Assembly (NCBI RefSeq): GCF_022179285.1
Contig: NZ_BPQO01000005.1
Span: 62,001 to 126,000 of the forward strand
Reading direction: 5' to 3'
DNA from: Methylobacterium hispanicum
GTDB taxonomy: Bacteria; Pseudomonadota; Alphaproteobacteria; Rhizobiales; Beijerinckiaceae
DNA length: 64,000 bases
Part shown: one piece after another, positions 17,058-28,269 of the stretch
How the letters are laid out: the number at the start of each line of letters is the position of its first letter
How positions within the stretch are numbered: position 1 is the stretch's first letter
Position numbers and translations under genes: made by a program
The notes under the pieces: generated by a model
Told to the model about the DNA's origin: nothing
Seen by the model: the letters and a program-made list of their open reading frames with translations, nothing else
The model's database searches: none

Positions 17058-18255
17058 CGCCCCCGCACCCGGCCGCCTCACCGTCATCTCCGCCCTGGGC
17101 GTGGTGGAGATCCTCGCTTGGGGCTCGTCCTTCTACCTGCCGGCGGTGCTCGCCGGGCCTATCGCGGCGGATACCGGATGGCCCCTGACCTGGGTGGTCG
17201 GCGGCCTGTCCATCGGTCTTCTGGTGGCTGCCATCGCCTCGCCCAGGGTCGGAATCGCCATCCATCGGCACGGGGGCCGGCCTGTCCTGGCATCGGCGGC
17301 TCTGCTTCTGGCGGCGGGCCACGTCGTGCTCGGCCTCGCACCGAACCTGCCCGTGTTCCTCGCCGGCTGGGTCCTCCTCGGCCTCGGCATGGGTTGCGGC
17401 CTCTATGACCCGGCCTTCGCCACCCTCGGCCGGCTCTACGGCGCCGGGGCGCGTCCGGCCATCACGACGCTGACGCTTTGGGGCGGGTTCGCCAGCACCG
17501 TCTGCTGGCCGCTCTCCGCCTTCCTTGTCGAGCAGGTCGGCTGGCGCCACGCCTGCCTGGCCTATACCGGACTACACCTCGTCGTGACGCTGCCGCTCGT
17601 GCTCGGCCTGATCCCGGGGGCACCTGAGCCGGAGACCGTGAAAGGCGAGGGGCAACACGCAGACGGGCCGCTGACGCCCAGAGAGCGCCGGGCCTACCGG
17701 CTGATGGCCGGCGTGCTGGTTCTCGGCGGCACCGTAATGACGCTGGTCTCGGTGCACCTCATCGCGCTGCTGCAGGCCCGTGGCGTCGCGCTGGCCGCGG
17801 CCGTCTCCTACGGCGCGCTGATCGGGCCGGCGCAGGTCGGCGCCCGCATCGTCGAGATGGCGAACAAGGGCCGGCATCACCCGCTCTGGACCCTGACCGT
17901 GGCCATGGCGCTGGTGGTTCTGGGGCTGGCCATCCTGGCGGCGGGCGTGCCGGCGGTCGGTCTCGCCCTTGTGCTCTACGGTGCCGGCAACGGGATCTAC
18001 TCCATCGCCCGGGGCACGGTGCCGCTCGCCCTGTTCGGCCCGGTCCGCTACCCTGTGCTCGTGGGGCGCCTGGCCCGGCCGGGCCTGATCGCGCAGGCCG
18101 TGGCACCCTCCCTCGGAGCGGTGGCGCTCACCTACGGCGGCGCCGACGCGGCCTACGGCCTGCTGGTGGCTCTTGCGCTGGCGAACCTCGGGTTGGCCAT
18201 AGCCTTGTGGCGCGCGCGGCCGGACGTCGTCGACGGAAGCGGGGCGACTGGCTGA
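17047..18255 (+). CDS. MFS transporter in the arsenic operon (ArsK-like)
   Basis: 402 residues with twelve hydrophobic segments of the major facilitator type, starting at GTG 17,047 inside the acr3 end. RHGGRPVLASAALLL between helices 2 and 3 is the family's conserved loop. MFS proteins linked to ars operons include ArsK (efflux of arsenite, methylarsenite and related metalloids) and ArsJ. No GAPDH-like arsJ partner is present, so ArsK-type metalloid efflux is more likely. The substrate cannot be fixed from sequence alone. Confidence 0.8.
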   Translation: MRSDAPAPGRLTVISALGVVEILAWGSSFYLPAVLAGPIAADTGWPLTWVVGGLSIGLLVAAIASPRVGIAIHRHGGRPVLASAALLLAAGHVVLGLAPNLPVFLAGWVLLGLGMGCGLYDPAFATLGRLYGAGARPAITTLTLWGGFASTVCWPLSAFLVEQVGWRHACLAYTGLHLVVTLPLVLGLIPGAPEPETVKGEGQHADGPLTPRERRAYRLMAGVLVLGGTVMTLVSVHLIALLQARGVALAAAVSYGALIGPAQVGARIVEMANKGRHHPLWTLTVAMALVVLGLAILAAGVPAVGLALVLYGAGNGIYSIARGTVPLALFGPVRYPVLVGRLARPGLIAQAVAPSLGAVALTYGGADAAYGLLVALALANLGLAIALWRARPDVVDGSGATG

Positions 18256-18337
18256 ACGGAGGCTGCGTGCCGGCTTCAGAACCGGTTCAACGCGACACCC
18301 GCAGTCTGGAGACATCCCGAACGACGAAGGTCCTCCC

Positions 18338-18574
18338 ATGAAGCTCCGCATCGCAGGTTTGGTCGTTGCCGCACTGGTGCTGCTCCCCGGCGCCGCCTCC
18401 GCGCAATGGTACGAGCGCGGACCGCGCCATCATCACCACTCGGACCACCACCATCACCATGGCTACGGCCACCGCCATGGCTACGGCTACGGCTACGAGC
18501 GACATCATCGCCACGGCTACGACCGCCCCGTCCACTTCGACCGGGGCCACCACCATCACCATCACGGGTACTGA
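18338..18574 (+). CDS. Secreted histidine-rich protein
   Basis: 78 residues: a signal peptide (MKLRIAGLVVAALVLLPG, cleavage after ASA) and a mature part that is nearly half histidine with Gly-Tyr and Arg, including runs HHHH, HHHHH and HHHHHH. Such proteins can buffer Cu, Ni or Zn in the periplasm. It lies between the arsenic operon and the copper genes with its own start and no visible CueR box. Low-complexity proteins of this kind cannot be assigned to a family with confidence. Confidence 0.7.
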   Translation: MKLRIAGLVVAALVLLPGAASAQWYERGPRHHHHSDHHHHHGYGHRHGYGYGYERHHRHGYDRPVHFDRGHHHHHHGY

Positions 18575-18647
18575 TGCGAGGCGATGCCCGGAGACCCGCC
18601 GCCTCGCTCGGCGGGTCTCAAGCCCTGACGTGTCCGGGTGGCGGGGC

Positions 18648-18678
18648 TTGACCCTCCCATCGTGGGAAGCCGTCTCTT
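18648..18678 (+). promoter_or_regulatory. CueR-type promoter upstream of the DUF411 gene
   Basis: TTGACC at 18,648-18,653 is followed by CTCCCATCGTGGGAAG, a dyad in a 19-bp spacer, the overlong spacing typical of MerR-family activated promoters. It closely resembles the boxes at 20,282 and 28,200. The -10 (TCTCTT) is weak. Confidence 0.6.
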
Positions 18679-18700
18679 GCCCTCGGTGACGGAACGCCGG

Positions 18701-19186
18701 ATGCGAACGATGATGGCCGACACGAGGACGACGCGCCGGGCGATGCTCGCGGGACTGGCGGTGGGAATGGCCTTGGGGCCGCGGGCTCTCGCCGCGGGGC
18801 TTCCCGAGGTCGCGGTGACGAAGGACCCGACCTGCGGCTGCTGCGAGAAGTGGGTCGCCCACATGCGCGAGGCCGGCTTCACCGTCACCGTGACCGAGGG
18901 GCCCGTGAACCCGGTCAAGGCCCGCCTCGGCGTGCCGCGGGACCTCGCCTCCTGCCACACCGCCCAGGTCGACGGCTACGCAATCGAGGGGCACGTACCG
19001 GCCGGCGCGATCAAGCGCCTACTCGCCGAGAGGCCCCAGGGCATCGGTCTGGCCGTGCCGGGCATGCCGGTGGGATCGCCCGGCATGGAGGTCGACGGCA
19101 TGGAGCCGGCCACCTACGACGTGGTCCTGTTCGGGCCGGAAGGGCGTAGCACCTTCGCACGGTACCGGGGTGCGGAACCGGCCTGA
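18701..19186 (+). CDS. DUF411 metal-binding protein
   Basis: 161 residues from ATG 18,701. A twin-arginine-like signal (TRRAMLAGLAVGMALGPRAL) is followed by the DUF411 core: DPTCGCCEKW near the mature N-terminus, then SCHTAQVDGYAIEGHVPA and the PGMPVGSPGMEV methionine loop. DUF411 proteins occur in copper-resistance clusters and probably bind Cu(I) in the periplasm through Cys, His and Met. A CueR-type promoter lies just upstream. A second ATG three codons downstream is an alternative start. Confidence 0.85.
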   Translation: MRTMMADTRTTRRAMLAGLAVGMALGPRALAAGLPEVAVTKDPTCGCCEKWVAHMREAGFTVTVTEGPVNPVKARLGVPRDLASCHTAQVDGYAIEGHVPAGAIKRLLAERPQGIGLAVPGMPVGSPGMEVDGMEPATYDVVLFGPEGRSTFARYRGAEPA

Positions 19187-19199
19187 GGTAGAGAGGGCT

Positions 19200-19940
19200 T
19201 CAGCGTTCGGGCATTGCCGCCGCGGGAGGGGCCGCCTTGGCCCCCGATTTGGACGCGGGTTTCGGACGTTGGTCCCACATCACGTATCCGGCTGGAGGGT
19301 CGTACTCGTGCGGGCGCATGACAGAGGCGTGTCCGTCCGCAGCGACCAGCCCCGGGAAAAGCGCTCTCTCGATATGCTCCCGGTTCAGCGCAATCTTGTG
19401 CGGCGTGTGCGACAGGATGTGCTGCGAGTGCGTTCGGCCCGGCGGGCTGACGCTGACCAGCTTCTTCTTCGGGAAGCGCCTAGCGAATAGCTCGGCGGTA
19501 GCCGCCTGGTCCGTGTCCGCTGTCAGGAGATAAGCAGTATCCATTACGTCTTGCACTGCGTCGTCATTGACGTTCAGAGCCAGATTTATGTCAGTCGCCT
19601 TCTCGGTAGGCTTCTGCCAAACGGAACCGCAGTCCCTGCACTTGGCATCCTCTTTGCTGAAGTGACCAAGGACGGTCTCGACACCGACCAGCCTGAGAGC
19701 TCGAACCAGGCGTTCGTGACGGATTTTCTTGCTATGGTCGCCGGGGTAATAGGCCGTGCAGAACACGACGCGGACGAGCTCCTCGGACTGACGCGGGATG
19801 ATGGATTCCCCCAGCTTCCAGAAGTTACACCATTTCAGGAACGGCTCGCCTAAGTCATTGACGGAATGATACAAATTGAAACCGTCGATGTAGAGTGCAG
19901 CCCGGATCCTGGATTTTCCCGCTTGACTATCCAGCCCCAT
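19200..19940 (-). CDS. NYN-domain (PIN-like) protein, putative ribonuclease
   Basis: 246 residues. The N-terminus AALYIDGFNLYHSV, then KATDINLALN and LLTADTDQ, supply the acidic residues of a NYN/PIN-like metal-dependent nuclease site. A CxxC (KCRDCGSVW) lies near the middle. The C-terminal 50 residues are Pro/Ala/Lys-rich and look disordered. NYN proteins usually cut RNA. It converges on the DUF411 gene with a 13-bp gap and has no relation to metal resistance, so it may be separate island cargo, possibly a toxin-like or phage-response factor. Confidence 0.8.
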   Translation of the reverse strand: MGLDSQAGKSRIRAALYIDGFNLYHSVNDLGEPFLKWCNFWKLGESIIPRQSEELVRVVFCTAYYPGDHSKKIRHERLVRALRLVGVETVLGHFSKEDAKCRDCGSVWQKPTEKATDINLALNVNDDAVQDVMDTAYLLTADTDQAATAELFARRFPKKKLVSVSPPGRTHSQHILSHTPHKIALNREHIERALFPGLVAADGHASVMRPHEYDPPAGYVMWDQRPKPASKSGAKAAPPAAAMPER

Positions 19941-20007
19941 GCACTCATATCCGACCCGTCAACGCTGAACGGTGCGCCGTCAGCAACCCATGGGCTCCGG
20001 CCCGTGT

Positions 20008-20037
20008 GAAGCCCGTAGGCCCAGGCCTGCGGGCTTC
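20008..20037. terminator. Long hairpin in the region before the CopZ gene
   Basis: GAAGCCCGTAGGC and GCCTGCGGGCTTC pair with one mismatch around a 4-base loop, followed by TTGGTTT on the plus strand. It lies in the ~400-bp gap 19,941-20,340, which otherwise holds the NYN gene's promoter and the CueR box and no clear gene. Confidence 0.55.
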
Positions 20038-20281
20038 TTGGTTTCCGAGGCTGTTCTATTCTGAGTTCGCCTCGCTTGGTACTGTATTTTTTCCCGGCGC
20101 GGGCACGCTGGTGGTCCCTCTCCGCAACCGCAGCGTCTCGGCAGAACGCGCTCGGCCTGACGACATGGCCCAAGGTCGGCCGCCCATGCGCCCCCTGCCC
20201 ATCCGCCTCTGACACCTAGCGCCGACGCGAATGACGCGTGGGTTATCGGAAGCCGCTAGACGACGCAGGTCGTATCGGCCC

Positions 20282-20312
20282 TTGACCTTCCCAATATGGG
20301 AAGCCCCATCTG
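20282..20312 (+). promoter_or_regulatory. CueR-type promoter upstream of the CopZ-like gene
   Basis: TTGACC at 20,282-20,287 with the perfect dyad CTTCCCAATATGGGAAG (20,287-20,303) and a 19-bp spacer to the -10. This matches the copper (CueR) operator of copA and cueO promoters and should make the downstream operon copper-inducible. Confidence 0.75.
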
Positions 20313-20340
20313 GAAGGGATGCCATCCAGGGGAGAGCGTC

Positions 20341-20553
20341 ATGCATCGCTTCAAGGTCGAGAAGATGGGGTGCGGCGGCTGTGCCAAGTCGGTGACCCGC
20401 GCCGTCCTCGCCGTCGAGCCTAACGCCCGCGTCGAGGTCGACATGGGGGCCAAGCTCCTGGCCGTGTCTGGTGCCGCCGGCCCGGCCGACCGCATCGCCC
20501 AGGCCATTGTCACCGCGGGGTATCCTGCGATGCCGCTCCTCGCGGCGGCTTGA
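20341..20553 (+). CDS. copZ: CopZ-like copper chaperone (HMA domain)
   Basis: 70 residues from ATG 20,341, with GGGGAGAG upstream. One heavy-metal-associated domain: MGCGGCAKSV gives the CxxC pair Cys11/Cys14, and the pattern AVLAVEPNARVEVDM fits the ferredoxin-like fold. It binds Cu(I) in the cytoplasm and passes it to exporters or the regulator. It is the first gene after a CueR-type box, ahead of the secreted Cys/His protein and the RND pump genes. No CopA P-type ATPase is in the window. Confidence 0.88.
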   Translation: MHRFKVEKMGCGGCAKSVTRAVLAVEPNARVEVDMGAKLLAVSGAAGPADRIAQAIVTAGYPAMPLLAAA

Positions 20554-20645
20554 AAGAATGCGCCGGACACCAAACTTGCCTGCGGGCATTCACGTCTCGA
20601 CGGCGGACATAGTCCCGCCACCGGAATCGGTGTAAGCCAGACCTC

Positions 20646-21101
20646 ATGAGCCTCGACCGGCAAATCGTGCGCCATATGGCGGCGATGATCCTCGCGATCA
20701 TCGCCTACGTCGCGCCGTCCGCCGTCCAGGCCCACGGGGGGCACGAACACCACGGCCACCACGTGGCCGCGGCCCAGCCCAAGACCGTCCCAGTGATGGT
20801 CAAGGCGGTACCCACCCCCGCCAAGCCAACTGCGCGGTCCGAGGCGGCAACCTGGTCCAAGGTGGCGCTCCCGGCCGTCGAGTTGGCGCGCATCGAACCT
20901 GCCTCCGACGATTGCTGCCGGCCCGGTTGCGGGACCCGCTGCTGCGGGACGATGACCTGCTGCGCCACCGGCGTCCTGTCCGGGCCCTACGCCTTGTCCC
21001 CGTCCCTGTTTCAGACCGTCACGTTGATCCCGCGCGACGTCGCTGGCCGTTCGGGTCCCGGCCCCGAGGCCCTGCCGAAGCCCCCACGAACCCTCGCGTG
21101 A
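20646..21101 (+). CDS. Secreted or membrane-anchored Cys/His-rich protein
   Basis: 151 residues. An N-terminal hydrophobic segment (HMAAMILAIIAYVAPSAVQA) acts as signal or anchor. It is followed by HGGHEHHGHH and a central cysteine cluster DDCCRPGCGTRCCGTMTCC, both good metal ligands. It sits between the chaperone and the RND adaptor in a probable single transcript. I do not recognise a named family; it is probably a periplasmic metal-binding accessory. Confidence 0.7.
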   Translation: MSLDRQIVRHMAAMILAIIAYVAPSAVQAHGGHEHHGHHVAAAQPKTVPVMVKAVPTPAKPTARSEAATWSKVALPAVELARIEPASDDCCRPGCGTRCCGTMTCCATGVLSGPYALSPSLFQTVTLIPRDVAGRSGPGPEALPKPPRTLA

Positions 21102-21186
21102 AGTAGGGCGCGCCTGAGGCGCGCGACGCCCGGATTGCGCCCGCGAACGGCGCCGTCCGGACTTCCCGACGCGAGGATTCCCGTTC

Positions 21187-22920
21187 ATGTCGACCCGTTT
21201 TGCTGCCGCCTATGGCGCGGTGGCGCTGCTTGCCGCCGTCCTGGCGGGGCCCGTGCACGCCCATGAGGGGCACGACCACGGCGCCGCTCCGCCGCCCGTC
21301 TCGAAGACCATCGCCCCGCGCGGCGAGGCGCTCTCGGACGCCTTCGAGCTCGTCGCCATCCCGCGCGACGGAACCCTGGCGCTGTTCCTCGACCGCTTCC
21401 GGACGAACGAGCCGGTCCCCGGCGCGACCATCGAGGTCGAGACGCCGGACGGTCCCAAGGTCGCGACCGCGACGACCGACGGCGGATACGCGCTACCGGC
21501 CCCGTGGCTGTCGAAGCCCGGTCGACACGAACTCGTCGCGACCGTCACCGCGGGCGACGCCGTGGACGTGCTCACCGTCGCAGTCACCGTGCCCGACCCG
21601 AAAGCCGTCGCAGCCCCCGCCAAGCCGGCTCCGGCGCAGGCGGCCCTGGCGCGCGTGTCCGAGGTCGCCCACGGTGTCAGGGAGCGCCTGACGGCCAAGG
21701 ACCCGACCCTCGTGGCCGCGGTCGCCGTCGCCTTCCTGCTCGGTATGCTTGTGACGGCGCTCGCGCGCGGGCGCCGGGGCGCCCCGGCGGTGGCCTTGGT
21801 CGCCATCGGCATCACCATCATCCTCGGCACGGCAGCTTTCGCGCACGGCGACGAGGACCATGGCGCACCGGTGCAGGGGGCGGCGCTGATCGAGCCGCGC
21901 CAGGGTGGGCCCGCGACCTCGGACCTCGCGCAACGCCTGCCCGACGGCTCCGTCTTCGTACCCAAGCCCACGCAGCGGCTGCTGGTCCTGCGCACCACCA
22001 TGACCGAGCAGGGCAGCTTCCACCGCTCGGTCGAGCTTCCCGGCCGCATCATCCCGGACCCGAACGCCAGCGGCGTCGTGCAGTCCTCGGTCGGCGGCCG
22101 GCTCTCGCCCCCGCCCTCGGGCCTGTTTCCCCGCCTCGGCACCAAGGTACGCAAGGGCGATGTGCTCGCCACGGTGACCCCGCCGGTCCAGGCAATCGAC
22201 GTCTCCGACATGCGCCAGCGCCAGGGCGAGCTCGACCAGCAGATCGCCATCGTCGAGCGCCGGGTCGAACGCTTCAGGCGCCTTGCCACGACGGGCGCCG
22301 TCGCCCAGACGCAGCTCGACGACGCGGTCGCCGAGTTGAACGGCCTGCACGACCGCCGCGCCGCCCTCGACAAAATCCGGCAGCAGTCCGAGACCCTGGT
22401 CTCGCCGGTCGACGGGGTGGTTGCGCAGGCGACCGCCGTCGCCGGCCAGATGGCGGCGCCCGGCGCCATGGTCTTTCAGATCGTCGCCCCCAACCGCCTC
22501 TGGGTCGAGGCCCTCAGCTTCGACGCCCTGACGGCGGCCCAGGACGCCACGGCACGGCTCGCCGACGGGCGCACTCTGAAGCTCGCCTACCAGGGCACGG
22601 GGCTGGCCGACCGCAACCAGGCCATCCCGGTGCAGTTCGCGGTGCAGGGTGACGCCTCCGGCCTGCGGGTCGGCCAGTTCGTCACCGTGCTGGCCGGGAC
22701 CGACACCGAGCAGTCCGGCCTGGCGCTGCCGCGCTCGGCCGTCGTGCGCACCGGCAACGGGCAGGACGTCGTCTACGAGCACACCACCGCCGAGCGCTTC
22801 GAGGCCCGGCCGGTCCGCGTCGAGCCGCTCGACGGCGGCCGCGTGCTGGTCGCCGAGGGGATCGGGCCCGGCAAGCGGGTGGTGACCCAGGGCGCCGAAC
22901 TCCTCGACCAGGTCCGCTGA
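21187..22920 (+). CDS. RND efflux periplasmic adaptor (CzcB/CusB-type) with N-terminal extension
   Basis: 577 residues, longer than the usual 400-500. It has a signal peptide, then HAHEGHDHG and a beta-sandwich-like extension (to about residue 135), a transmembrane segment near 175-195 and another near 205-220, a second His motif AHGDEDHG, and finally the membrane-fusion-protein core: barrel-sandwich, coiled-coil hairpin (RQGELDQQIAIVERRVERF) and beta-barrel. It links the RND pump to an outer-membrane channel and may bind metal itself. The pump gene starts 12 bp downstream. The fused N-terminal domain is unusual. Confidence 0.88.
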   Translation: MSTRFAAAYGAVALLAAVLAGPVHAHEGHDHGAAPPPVSKTIAPRGEALSDAFELVAIPRDGTLALFLDRFRTNEPVPGATIEVETPDGPKVATATTDGGYALPAPWLSKPGRHELVATVTAGDAVDVLTVAVTVPDPKAVAAPAKPAPAQAALARVSEVAHGVRERLTAKDPTLVAAVAVAFLLGMLVTALARGRRGAPAVALVAIGITIILGTAAFAHGDEDHGAPVQGAALIEPRQGGPATSDLAQRLPDGSVFVPKPTQRLLVLRTTMTEQGSFHRSVELPGRIIPDPNASGVVQSSVGGRLSPPPSGLFPRLGTKVRKGDVLATVTPPVQAIDVSDMRQRQGELDQQIAIVERRVERFRRLATTGAVAQTQLDDAVAELNGLHDRRAALDKIRQQSETLVSPVDGVVAQATAVAGQMAAPGAMVFQIVAPNRLWVEALSFDALTAAQDATARLADGRTLKLAYQGTGLADRNQAIPVQFAVQGDASGLRVGQFVTVLAGTDTEQSGLALPRSAVVRTGNGQDVVYEHTTAERFEARPVRVEPLDGGRVLVAEGIGPGKRVVTQGAELLDQVR

Positions 22921-22932
22921 GGAGGCCACCGG

Positions 22933-26082
<3,150 letters not shown>

Positions 26083-26103
26083 CCCCCAAGAGGAGACGAG
26101 AGC

Positions 26104-26469
26104 GTGATCCTACCCAGAGTAACCCTGGTCGCCGGCCTGCTCGCCGCGACCACCGCCTACGCCCACGAGACCTCCGGCCAGCACGGCGGCCGGGTGACGG
26201 ACGCCGGCAAGTTCCACGTCGAGCTCGTCGCCAAGGGCGAGACCGTCGACGTGTTCCTGTCCGACGAGGGCCAGAAGCCGGTCCCGGCCGCGGGCTTCAA
26301 GGGCACGGCCATCCTCGTCGTCGGCGGCAAGCCGGCGCGCGTACCCCTGGCGCCGGCCGACGGCAACCGCCTCACCGGCAAGGCCGCGACCGCCCTCGGC
26401 GCGAGTCCGAAGGGCGCCGTGCAGCTCACCGGCCCCGACGGCGCGACCGCCAGCGGCAAGTTCAACTGA
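26104..26469 (+). CDS. Small periplasmic protein of the RND operon
   Basis: 121 residues from GTG 26,104, with AGGAGACGAGA upstream. A signal peptide ends at TAYA. The mature N-terminus HETSGQHGG could bind metal, and the rest is beta-rich (KFHVELVAKGETVDVFLSDE) ending in TASGKFN. It resembles small secreted proteins often found after heavy-metal RND pumps. No named family is recognised. It lies 21 bp after the pump and 23 bp before the DUF305 gene. Confidence 0.7.
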   Translation: MILPRVTLVAGLLAATTAYAHETSGQHGGRVTDAGKFHVELVAKGETVDVFLSDEGQKPVPAAGFKGTAILVVGGKPARVPLAPADGNRLTGKAATALGASPKGAVQLTGPDGATASGKFN

Positions 26470-26492
26470 CCCCCATCCAGAGAGGAAAGCCC

Positions 26493-26924
26493 ATGACCTA
26501 CCTTCGCACCCTCGCCGTCGTCGCCCTCCTGTCGGCCGGCCTCGCCGGGCCCGCCATGGCCCAGGGCACGCACTCGCACGGCGGCCACGCGATGCCGGGC
26601 AACCCGTCCGCGACGCACGACGACGACATGATGAAGATGATCCAGGCGATGAAGCCGGACCCGAAGGACCCGGCTTCGACCAAGGACTTCAAGGCCGCCG
26701 ACATGACGATGATGCACGACATGCACGTGCCCTACACCGGCAACGCCGACGTCGATTTCCGCACCCACATGATCCCGCACCACAAGGGCGCGGTCGCCAT
26801 GGCCCAGGTCGCCCTGAAGCACGCCAAGGACCCCGAGACCAAGGCCATGGCCCAGAAGATCATCGACGACCAGGAGAAGGAGATCTCCGAGATGGAGGCC
26901 TGGCTCAAGAAGAAGGGCAAGTGA
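26493..26924 (+). CDS. DUF305 (CopM-like) periplasmic metal-binding protein
   Basis: 143 residues from ATG 26,493, with AGAGGAAA upstream. A signal peptide (cleaved after AMA) is followed by HSHGGHAMPG and Met/His motifs MMKMIQAMK, MTMMHDMH. The DUF305 core is HMIPHHKGAVAMAQVAL followed by a long amphipathic helix. DUF305 proteins are helical ferritin-like bundles that bind copper or silver in the periplasm. It is the last gene of the copper/RND operon and converges with the MerR-type regulator. Confidence 0.87.
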   Translation: MTYLRTLAVVALLSAGLAGPAMAQGTHSHGGHAMPGNPSATHDDDMMKMIQAMKPDPKDPASTKDFKAADMTMMHDMHVPYTGNADVDFRTHMIPHHKGAVAMAQVALKHAKDPETKAMAQKIIDDQEKEISEMEAWLKKKGK

Positions 26925-26946
26925 CGCCTGGCGCCCGCTCCGCGGG

Positions 26947-27351
26947 CTAGGGCTGCTCGAACGCCTCGATGATCGGGCAAGGGCCGGCCGCACCGGTGTC
27001 GCAAGCGCGCTCCAGCCGCGCGAGCGCGCTTCGGGCGGCCTGCAGGTCCGCGATGCGGGCATCCAACGCCGCCAAGCGCTCCCGGGCGAGGTCCCGGGCC
27101 CGGGAGCGGTCATCCGTGGCGTCGAGCTCGATGAGCTCGGCGATCTGCTCCAGCGTGAACCCGGCGGCCTGGGCGGAGCGGATGAACCGGAGGCGGCGCG
27201 CGTCGTTCCCGCCATAGCGCCGGATGCCGCCGAGCCCGGGGCCGCCGCCCCGTTCCGGCGTCTCCAGCAGGCCGCGGCGCTGGTAGTAGCGCACCGTCTC
27301 GACCCCCACGCCGCCTTCCCGGGCCAGGGCGGCGATGGTCATCCCGGACAT
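26947..27351 (-). CDS. MerR-family metal-responsive regulator
   Basis: 134 residues from ATG 27,351 (an earlier in-frame ATG at 27,369 would lie inside the operator). The winged helix (MTIAALAREGGVGVETVRYY) is followed by the dimerisation helix and a metal loop CDTGAAGPCPIIEAF, Cys-x7-Cys-Pro, as in CueR and several alphaproteobacterial MerR proteins. There is no cysteine where Tn501 MerR has Cys82. It should activate overlong-spacer promoters on metal binding. A mer-type dyad lies directly before its start and serves the divergent glutaredoxin-MauE gene. It is the only MerR-type gene in the window, while three CueR-type boxes lie nearby. Confidence 0.88.
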   Translation of the reverse strand: MSGMTIAALAREGGVGVETVRYYQRRGLLETPERGGGPGLGGIRRYGGNDARRLRFIRSAQAAGFTLEQIAELIELDATDDRSRARDLARERLAALDARIADLQAARSALARLERACDTGAAGPCPIIEAFEQP

Positions 27352-27354
27352 GCC

Positions 27355-27385
27355 TTGACTCCGTACCATGGTACGGACCTTATAT
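27355..27385 (+). promoter_or_regulatory. mer-type MerR operator/promoter
   Basis: TTGACT (27,355-27,360), perfect dyad CCGTACCATGGTACGG (27,361-27,376) and TTATAT (27,380-27,385) with a 19-bp spacer. This is the layout and half-site (CCGTAC...GTACGG) of mercury-type MerR promoters, and it differs from the three CTTCCC-GGGAAG boxes nearby. Confidence 0.8.
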
Positions 27386-27429
27386 CAGGGGCAGCTCAGG
27401 GAAAACCCGACAAAACGAGAGCTGCACCA

Positions 27430-28182
27430 ATGGCTTCCACCCTTCAACCCAAGCAGGCCACGCTTTACCGCATGGTCATGCCCCAGCACACCTGCCCCTA
27501 TGGCCTGAAGGCCAAGGACCTCCTCGAACGCGAGGGCTTCCAGGTCGAGGACCGCTGGCTGACGACGCGTGAGGAGACCGACCGCTTCAAGGCCGAGCAC
27601 GGGGTGAAGACCACCCCGCAGACCTTCGTCGCCGGCGAGCGCGTCGGAGGCTACGACGACCTGCGGCGCCACTTCGGCAAGGCCGTCGCCGATCCGAACG
27701 CGACGACCTACACGCCCGTCGTGGCGGTGTTCGCGATGACCGCGCTGATGGCCGGGGCCGCGAGCCACGCCGTCTACGGCACGCCCTTCACCGTTCGCGC
27801 CGCCGAGTGGTTCATCGGCTTCAGCATGTGCGTGCTCGCGCTGCTCAAGCTGCAGGACGTCGAGACGTTCTCGTCGATGTTCCTCGGCTACGATCTGCTG
27901 GCGAAGCGCTGGGTGCGTTACGCCTACGCCTACCCCTTCCTGGAAGGCCTCGCCGGCGTCCTGATGGTGGCGGGCGCCCTGAACTGGCTCTCCATCCCGG
28001 TGGCCCTGTTCATCGGCACGGTCGGCGCGGTCTCGGTGTTCAAGGCCGTCTACGTCGACAAGCGCGAGATCAAGTGCGCCTGCGTCGGCGGGTCGAGCAA
28101 GGTGCCCCTCGGCTTCGTCTCGCTGACCGAGAACGTGATGATGGTTGCTATGGCCGTCTGGATGCTGGCCATGAGCCACTGA
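27430..28182 (+). CDS. Glutaredoxin-MauE/DoxX-like membrane fusion protein
   Basis: 250 residues from ATG 27,430. Residues 1-85 form a glutaredoxin domain with a monothiol-type TCPYG site and the glutathione-binding TTPQTFVAGERVGGYDDL. Then come four hydrophobic helices, with KCACVGGSSKVPLGFVSLTEN before the last, the motif of MauE/DoxX-like redox membrane proteins. It probably moves reducing equivalents or thiol-bound metal across the inner membrane. It is driven by the mer-type promoter divergent from the MerR-family gene, so metal induction is likely. The exact substrate is unknown. Confidence 0.85.
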   Translation: MASTLQPKQATLYRMVMPQHTCPYGLKAKDLLEREGFQVEDRWLTTREETDRFKAEHGVKTTPQTFVAGERVGGYDDLRRHFGKAVADPNATTYTPVVAVFAMTALMAGAASHAVYGTPFTVRAAEWFIGFSMCVLALLKLQDVETFSSMFLGYDLLAKRWVRYAYAYPFLEGLAGVLMVAGALNWLSIPVALFIGTVGAVSVFKAVYVDKREIKCACVGGSSKVPLGFVSLTENVMMVAMAVWMLAMSH

Positions 28183-28199
28183 CCGGCCCTGCGAGCGCC

Positions 28200-28230
28200 T
28201 TGACCTTCCCAACACGGGAAGGGTTAACCC
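28200..28230 (+). promoter_or_regulatory. CueR-type promoter upstream of the Cys/Met-rich gene
   Basis: TTGACC (28,200-28,205), the dyad TTCCCAACACGGGAA within a 19-bp spacer, and -10 TAACCC (28,225-28,230). This is almost the layout of the E. coli copA promoter and the best of the three copies in the window. Confidence 0.78.
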
Positions 28231-28269
28231 ATGGCACAGTCGTCGAATTCCACGGTTTGGAGAGTGAAC

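Noticed and set aside
19850..20215. 121-codon minus-strand frame upstream of the NYN gene
   Set aside because: It overlaps the NYN start, contains the long hairpin at 20,008-20,037, and reads as non-coding.
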